Part shown: piece after piece, positions 57,495-64,000 of the stretch
Layout of the letters: every line of letters begins with the position of its first letter
Numbering within the stretch: position 1 is the stretch's first letter
NCBI GenBank assembly: GCA_021432635.1
Contig: MU270023.1
Span: forward strand, 434,001-498,000
Reading direction: 5' to 3'
Source of the DNA: Thozetella sp. PMI_491
Taxonomy: Eukaryota; Ascomycota; Sordariomycetes; Chaetosphaeriales; Chaetosphaeriaceae
DNA length: 64,000 nt
Notes under the pieces: generated by a model
The model's input: only the letters and a program-made list of their open reading frames with translations
Database searches by the model: none
What the model was told of the DNA's origin: nothing
Made by a program: the position numbers and the translations under genes

Positions 57495-60400
57495 ATGTCA
57501 CGACAAACAATCCACGACACAGGATTATCTGTGGTTTATGAGCCCGAACCGGGTCTTTCGGTAGTTGAGTGGGTGCCATGTCCTCGTCCCGCCGGTCATC
57601 AATTGACATGAAAATGCCGTAGCATCATCCTAGTCCATGGGCTACAAGGGCATCCATATAAGACATGGGCATGCAACCGACCGTCGAGGACCTCTCCATC
57701 GCAGGGAAGCGGCCAACCAGGCCGCGCCGGAACAACCGCACCTGAACGGCGGGGCTTGGTTCGGGACTTTGTCCAGGGGCCATTCCGACGCAATTCCACG
57801 AAATCGCAGGATACAGATCCAGGCTCGCCGGAAGCGAAGAGCAGTAGCTGGAGACCAGCGGTATTCTGGCCTCAGGAACTCCTCCCTAACGACTGCCCAA
57901 ACTCGCGTATAATAGTGTACGGCTACGACACTAAGGTCACAAAGTTTACTGCCCAGGCAACAAACAAGAACAGTACCTTCTCCCACGGTAAAGACCTTCT
58001 GTTCGCTATCAGTAGGGAGAGAGAGCTAGATCGCCCGTTAATCTTCGTGGCGCATAGCTTGGGCGGAATCGTGGTCAAAGAGATGCTCGCTTATTCATCC
58101 AACTCGGCGGACCGTGATCTCAAGAATATTGTGAATTCAACAGCGGCCGTGATCTTTCTTGGTACACCCCACCGCGGCAGCCTTGAAATGGCAGCAATAG
58201 GAGAATGGGCTCGCAGTCTGGTGAGCGCCTTTCGCATGGAGACGAATGCCTCAATCCTCGATACGCTTGGCCTGAAAAACGCCGACCTTGAACGTGTGCA
58301 AGAGTCATTTTCCACACTGTGGAACGCCCAGGACTTTCGGGTGAAAACTTTCCAGGAAGGTCTCGCCTTGACAGGCCTCAAGCTTGGGCCGCTCGGGTCC
58401 AAGGTTGTCGCAGACTACTCCTCCATACTTGGCGACGCTCGAGAGCGCTCTGAGAGCATACAGGCGAACCACATGGAAATGTGCCGGTTCACTGGGAGAG
58501 AGGATTCAGGCTACCGTCAAGTGTCGGGCGAGATCAAGACTGTATACATCTCGCTCGTGACACTTAACAGGATCAAAGTCCATCATGAAGGACATATCAA
58601 CCGGCAAGGATTGAACCCGAATAGCTTGACGTCTCGGGCGGAGGAAAATAATCGCAAGACGCAGAATCTAACCGAGTCAGAAGCAGCCATCCTGAAGGCC
58701 TTGCGGTTCCCTGGGATGGACAGCCGCCATCAGGATATCGGGACGCCAAGTGACAATACCTGTCAGTGGCTGTTTGAACACGAAGCTTACCGTGATTGGT
58801 TTAATGGTAGCAATAGAAGTGGAAAGAGAGACCTGATTTGGCTGAAAGGGCGGCCGGGAGCGGGGAAGTCAACACTAATGAAGGAAGCCTTTCGCCGGGC
58901 GACCGCTGTCCGACAAGAAGCCGATCGCGGGCGCTACAGAGTTGCGGCCTTCTTCTTTAATGCTAGAGGAGACACCTTGGAGCACACCCCTTTGGGTGCC
59001 TTTAGGTCAATACTCTATCAGTTGCTTTCTCAGGACCACAACCTTCTCGCTACTTTCGCCCAGTCCCGGAAACACAAAAGTACCGACTCCATCCAATTTC
59101 GAGAAGAAGAGCTTGAGGCCTTCCTTAAGTCCTCACTTATCGCAGATTACTTCGGGAAGACCTTTATTTTTGTTGATGCTATCGACGAGTGTGACGCGAA
59201 TCGAATTCGGTCGCAGGTGTTCTTTTGGAGGAAGCTCGCCTCATTCGCCGATACTGCAAGGATTGAAATTAACATTTGCCTCTCCAGCCGATATTTCCCG
59301 TCCATCACAATTACTGATTGCATCGAAATTGCCGTCGATGCTCATAACAGCCAAGATATTGCGATTTACGTCAACGAGAAGCTGGATCTTGCTTTACACA
59401 AGGACCACCCTGTGAGAAACCCTCTCAGAGATAAGATTCTAAGGAAATCGACTGGTGTGTTCCTCTGGGTTGTTTTAGTACTAGACTCAGTTCTACAAAA
59501 GCTGGACGAAGGCGGCAGCTTGCGGCTACTTCTGAAGGAAGTTGACAACATGCCCGACGAACTTGAAACACTATTCCATCAAATGCTTTCGCCTCTGGAG
59601 TCTAAATCTCGGGGTGTGGCTCTTCGGCTCTTCCAATGGGCTGTTTTAGCAACCAAACCGCTGCGTCTTCGCGAGTGGCATCATGTATTGGCGTTTGTTA
59701 AAGGTCGGCCGATCTCGCTTAAAGAGTGGAAGGAGTCTGATAACTTCACTGAGAACGACGAACAGCTGGAGAGGCAGATACAGGCCCTCTCAAAAGGCTT
59801 GCTTGAAGTGTCCAGTGTACTTGAGGAGCCATCGAACGACGCTGAGGACGGAACATCGGTACGTGCCGGAGCAGGATCCCTTGAGCTCGGCTATGGCGAA
59901 TCTCGTGTCATCCAGGTCATACATGAGTCAGTGCGGGACTTCTTTGTTAACGGTGGCGGGTTCCGCTTGCTTGGCCTGCCTGAAAGGGCCAACCCTGTTG
60001 CCAGCGGCCACCTTGAGATCATCCATACCTGTTTGGACTATCTCCTGATCGAGGAGCTCGATGAGTTGGTCCTAGCCCGCGTCTGGTTGGATCAAGAATC
60101 CACGGGTGGGCACAGACGCGGAAGGAAAAGGGGAAGGGCGAGTGGGCTTAAGAGACAGGCATCTTCCGAGTCGAGTGCTTCCAGCGAGGAAAGCGGGTGG
60201 CGAGCAGCCAGCGTCGCAAGCTTCAGCTCTGCTGGGAGCCATACCGGATCTTCCCACTCTGGGATCTTTCGACGCAGGCGTGGCCGGCTACAGGAACCAG
60301 AACGTGACCCGCCGCAAGGTTTTGATATTATCAGAAAGATGGTTGATTCCGCTATCGGCAAAGGTGGCCTAGTGGAGACGGTAAGCAGATATTTGGGAGA

Positions 60401-62009
60401 TGTGGAAGATGCATCAGTCAAGTCTTTCGATCGTGGGTCTCTTGATGAATTCTCTATGTCGGGTCAGTCGAAACTTCTTGCTGAGGACCCAGCTCTTCTC
60501 TCTTATGCAGTTTTCAACCTCTTCACTCATGCCGGGATGGCGCAAGAAGAGAGGGCAGATCCAACTCAAGTTATCCGCCGTCTCCAGGAAAAAGATGTGT
60601 GGCACCGATGGGTAGTCCTTCAGGAGGAACTCCCGCACAGCACCGGCCTGCTCTACTACGCTGCGAACCAGAAACTTTCATCTTGGCTCCTTCTCATTGG
60701 AGGCGAACCGGATGCACCAGACTGGGACTTCTCTAAACTGGTCGGGCCAGCAATCTCAGAGGCAGTTGCTAACAACAGCAACCAGGCCATGACGATGCTT
60801 CTAGATATATTTGGATACGATGCCAGCTACAAGTGTGTTTCCCAAGGGAGCATGGTGCACTTGCTCGCTCAGAAGTCCCGTCCAGAAATGTTGAAAGCGT
60901 TTCTGCCTCGAGCTCTTCGTTCGGAGCATAGCAAGATGTTTTCTGATCGCGTGCTGCTCCTAGAGGCCCTTGATGGCGAGGGGTTGACAGCTCTGCAAAC
61001 CGCAGTGCTAGCCCGGAAGATCACAGTCGCCTCGGAGCTCATACAAAATGGCGCGGATATCAACAACAGGGGGCTCACTGACCGAACGGCACTTCATTTA
61101 GCCTTCTCTAAGTGGTCCCCTAAAACTTTTACGATTATAGACAGCTTCCAGATTGCACAGCTTCTACTCGAAAACGGAGCAAAGGTCAATGCATTAGACG
61201 CAAATAACGACACGCCTCTCCATTACGTGCTTTACAATCGATCCAAGTTCGAGTTGCTCAGTCTCAAGATACTTGATATTATCTCGTTGTTGCTAGAGAA
61301 TGGAGCTGACGCCAATATGAGGAACGGGGCAGGAGAAACGCCACTCAGTCTTATTTGTGACAATATCCCGTCTCGCTCAGCCACTGCCATCGAGGCTATA
61401 AAGCTACTGTTCAAGTATGGAGCAGATGCCAAAAAGAAGAACGGTAGTGGAGACACATCTCTCCATATAATCTGTAGCCAGGTCCCATCATCACCAGAGC
61501 ATGAGGATGGTCTTCACGATGCCGCCAAAATACTACTAGATACGGGTGCTGATGTCCATGCAGTTACGTCTGATGGCATGACGCCTTTCCACGTGGCATG
61601 CTCATACTCGAGTAGGGGCATGGTACGGGAACTCATAAACCGTGGTTCCAATGCACTGGCGACAAACAGATATGGCTGGACACCTCTGCACTGCGCCGCC
61701 TTCGCCGGTAACGTCCAAGCCGTCGACTGTCTCCTTGACGAGCAGTCCATGGATGAGCGGACTTTTCAAGGCTCAACAGTGCTGCATCTGGCTTGTAGTA
61801 AACTGTCGAATCTGGCGTATCGCCAGGAGCTCATCAAGCGTCTACTCAGTAAAGGCGCACGTGCTTTCACTGTGACAGATTACATGGGAGATACGCCGTA
61901 TGATATTGCGCGAACGCTGGAGGCCGGAGCAGGAATTGTGGAATTGCTGCTGGAGAACAGCTCTGATCGTCCTCGGGTGTCATGGCGACCTCCAGCTCGC
62001 AAAAAATAA
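57495..62009 (+). CDS. NLR-like protein: alpha/beta hydrolase - NACHT - ankyrin repeats (complete)
   Basis: STAND-type NTPase expected to oligomerise on ligand detection and signal in heterokaryon-incompatibility-like or immune responses. Exons 57495-57568 and 57623-62009 (54-nt intron) give 1486 residues. The short first exon restores the usual beginning GLSVVYEPEPGLSVV-DIILVHGL; a stop at about 57609-57611 rules out starting further left in the main frame. The hydrolase domain has VHGLQGHPYKTW, nucleophile Ser169 in VAHSLGG, and FLGTPHRGS. NACHT: Walker A GRPGAGKST near 434 and Walker B FIFVDAIDECD near 540, both intact. A helical region with VIHESVRDFFVNGGGF precedes a basic segment RRGRKRGRASGLKRQ near 853-867 that could be a nuclear signal. 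Seven or eight ankyrin repeats occupy about 1142-1475 (TPLHCAAFAGNVQAVDCLL). Confidence 0.93.
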
Positions 62010-63031
62010 TGCAAAACGCAGTGCTCCTAATTTGTCACCTGCACCAAGAGCCGTTAGAGTAAAGGCGCGGCACGGCAGACTGACACAGCCCTGATGCGAT
62101 CCGAGAGAGAGGGTTGGAGGATAGCTACAGAACGCAGGCTTCGTTTCAACATAGCCTGAGCACTGTTTTCCCCATTTTCAGTTAGAAAATCGGCCAATTT
62201 ATATAGGAATAGCTAGTGTATATTACTAGGCTATTCTTATAGCTGCGACCAAAGGCAGCTCGCAAGGTGCTCGTCGCTAGGAAGCACGTCTGGGATGAGG
62301 CTGCGAGCCCCTCGTCTGTCAGTGATTTACTGTGATTTTTAGTAGATTGTCGCTGTGCTTGGGAGATATCGGGCGACAGAGACGGGATACATTGGCGCAT
62401 AGGATTTCCGAGTAGGTAGGATCTTTAAACATCTACTCCTCCCACGAAATGCACAATTATTGCTTTGTCGAGAATTCGTGGTCTCAGTGTAATCATAGAG
62501 CGGCGCATCGTGACCTATTCACTGCCGGTACTCTTCTTTCGCTTTATAGGAGATTCTTAGTTGGTCGCTACGGGGCAGAACCATCGGCTTCGAGCTAGCA
62601 GCCACCTAAGGCACAAAGACACTAAAGGCAAGCGCCATTAGTAGCTGTTGCAGTCCGTGCTCAAAATCATTTTAGGTGTGCGAAAAGGAAGGGCGATTTT
62701 GCAAATGCCTGTAACTAAAAGGTACTGTACTTGCGAAATTAAAAGGAGAGAAAAGGAGCATAACTCTACATCCTAACAAAGATGATCGACCCGGCGCTGC
62801 CAAGTTAGGGTATGTATGTATGGTCCGCCGCGCAGAGTGCGTGCGGAGTGCGTACGGAGCGCGGGCGGACCAAAAACTCGTCCGGCCGACGGCCGCCGGT
62901 TGGGCGAACGGACCCGCATGGCGGCTTATAAGCTTGAACAGCGCAGCTCAAGAAGGACCAGCTTGAGAATACTCAGTGCCAGCCTCGTCGTTTTCCTCCC
63001 TTCTTTCCCTTGTCTTTTAATTCCAACAGAA
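62010..63031. other. Intergenic, upstream of AIF-like gene
   Basis: Relatively AT-rich to about 62800, then GC-rich with short imperfect repeats of gagtgcgt/gagcgcg near 62835-62870. A TATA-like cttataagc at 62925-62933, about 100 bp before the start codon, is the likely core promoter of the next gene. Confidence 0.5.
62925..62933 (+). promoter_or_regulatory. TATA-like box of the AIF-like gene
   Basis: CTTATAAGC lies about 100 bp upstream of the ATG at 63032, a usual distance in filamentous fungi, in an otherwise GC-rich stretch, followed by a CT-rich leader (cctcccttctttccc). Confidence 0.4.
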
Positions 63032-64000
63032 ATGGGCGCACCGAAGCGCATCGTCATCCTGGGCGGTTCCTATGGGGGTCTCTCAATCGCGCACAACCTG
63101 CTCAAGCACACCCTCCCCAAACTACCCGTAGAGGACGGTTACCAAGTTATCATCGTCAGCCCATCCTCCCAGGTGATCTGCCGGCCGGCGGCCCCTAGGG
63201 CCTTGATCTCGGACGACCTATTTCCACAGGAAAAGCTGTTCGTCGATATCGCCACTGTGTTCGCGCCCTACTCGAAGCAGAGCTTTCAGTATCTCCAAGG
63301 TGCCGCGACGGGCCTCGACCACAAACAGCGAACAGTTCAGGTGGCCAAGAAGGATGGGAGCACGGAATCGATCGACTACTATGCCCTTGTCATTGCCACC
63401 GGTGCCTCGACTCCCTCTCCACTTCACAGCCTCAACAGAGATGAGACCTATCTCAAACAAAGCTGGGCAGACTTCCGAAAGCAGCTAAAGAGCGCACATC
63501 ATATCGTGATTGCGGGAGGCGGCCCTAGTGGCATCGAGACTGCCGGCGAGCTTGGCGAGTATCTCAATGGCCGGGCAGGCTGGTTCAGCTCCAAGCTCGA
63601 GGCGCCCAAGGTGCCGATCACAGTCTTGACTGCAGGGTCGAGGATCCTCCCTATCTTGCGACCATCTCTGGCCGACAAGGCAGAGAAGCTATTAGGCAAA
63701 GTGGGCGTCTCAGTCGTCAAGAATTCCAAAGTCCAGGTGGTGACCCCGGCAATTGCGGGCACACAGGACGTGGCGAGCAAGGCTACCATCACACTCGAGA
63801 ATGGCAAGACGCTTGAGGCAGACCTCTACATCCCTGCGTTCGGTACCACGCCGAACACCGCCTTCATAGATAAGGAGCTGCTCGCGTCTGACGGCCGTGT
63901 CGAAACCAACACCGCGACCCTACGCGTCGAAAAGGCAGGCCCGCGCGTCTACGCGATCGGCGATGCGTCCACGTACGCGCGGCCCGCCGTCCACTCCCTC
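63032..64000 (+). CDS. FAD/NAD-dependent oxidoreductase, AIF/FSP1 (AMID)-like; 3' end outside window
   Basis: Pyridine-nucleotide-disulfide-type flavoprotein of the apoptosis-inducing-factor-like/NDH-2-related group, probably reducing quinones with NAD(P)H. The frame starts MGAPKRIVILGGSYGGLSIA and stays open for 323 codons to the window edge with no intron so far. The first Rossmann motif is GGSYGG. YALVIATGAS and the second, NAD-binding motif IVIAGGGPSGIETAGEL follow in the standard order, then LYIPAFGTTPNTAF and VYAIGDAST, the FAD-contacting GD motif. About 50-60 residues of the C-terminus should lie beyond 64000. No mitochondrial presequence or membrane helix is seen in the part present. 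Confidence 0.92.
   Translation, partial: MGAPKRIVILGGSYGGLSIAHNLLKHTLPKLPVEDGYQVIIVSPSSQVICRPAAPRALISDDLFPQEKLFVDIATVFAPYSKQSFQYLQGAATGLDHKQRTVQVAKKDGSTESIDYYALVIATGASTPSPLHSLNRDETYLKQSWADFRKQLKSAHHIVIAGGGPSGIETAGELGEYLNGRAGWFSSKLEAPKVPITVLTAGSRILPILRPSLADKAEKLLGKVGVSVVKNSKVQVVTPAIAGTQDVASKATITLENGKTLEADLYIPAFGTTPNTAFIDKELLASDGRVETNTATLRVEKAGPRVYAIGDASTYARPAVHSL

Noticed and set aside
57756-57758. GTG at 57756 as start of the right NLR-like gene
   Set aside because: The hydrolase motif VHGLQGHPYKTW lies upstream in the same frame, and a spliced ATG at 57495 completes the family N-terminus.

Overview
This window reads as nuclear DNA of a filamentous ascomycete, most likely a Sordariomycete. 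Genes are split by short GT..AG introns (mostly 47-100 nt, several with a CTAAC-like branch site). Coding DNA is GC-rich. The gene content is typically fungal: a Zn2Cys6 regulator, a GH7 cellulase, major-facilitator permeases, Kap123 importin, and NACHT/ankyrin NLR-like proteins. The first 503 bases are an assembly gap. I rebuilt exon structures by joining reading frames across introns and checking phase; the exons are listed in each entry.

Left edge (0.5-6.7 kb). A minus-strand hydrolase-NACHT-ankyrin NLR-like gene runs into the gap through near-identical 96-bp repeats. Back to back with it is a dead NB-ARC relic on the plus strand. An arylamine N-acetyltransferase follows. Middle-left (7.2-24.2 kb): a secreted sorbosone/glucose dehydrogenase-like protein, a single-pass membrane protein, a 938-residue disordered protein, the housekeeping importin KAP123 behind an unusually long 3.8-kb upstream region, and a small secreted protein with an internal cysteine-rich duplication.

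Centre (24.3-43.7 kb). A Zn2Cys6 transcription factor, a sugar-porter-type MFS transporter and a cytochrome P450 lead into a tight run of catabolic genes: salicylate-hydroxylase-like FAD monooxygenase, aldehyde dehydrogenase, 2,3-dihydroxybenzoate-decarboxylase-like amidohydrolase, Dal5-type anion permease and a Gfo/Idh/MocA oxidoreductase. Together they look like an aromatic-acid uptake and breakdown cluster (aldehyde to acid, ring hydroxylation, decarboxylation). The aldehyde dehydrogenase and decarboxylase share a 365-bp divergent promoter carrying a CGG-N4-CCG palindrome.

Right part (45-64 kb). A small secreted double-psi-barrel-like protein, an M20 amidohydrolase, an ankyrin-CorA fusion protein (ankyrin sensor plus two-helix membrane module lacking the GMN selectivity motif), a GPI-tailed GH7 glycoside hydrolase, a complete 1486-residue hydrolase-NACHT-ankyrin NLR-like protein, and the start of an AIF/FSP1-like FAD oxidoreductase cut by the window end. 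The most unusual content is this immunity-type set: two NLR-like genes, one NLR relic and one ankyrin-CorA protein within 62 kb. No rRNA, tRNA, CRISPR array or intact transposon was recognised.
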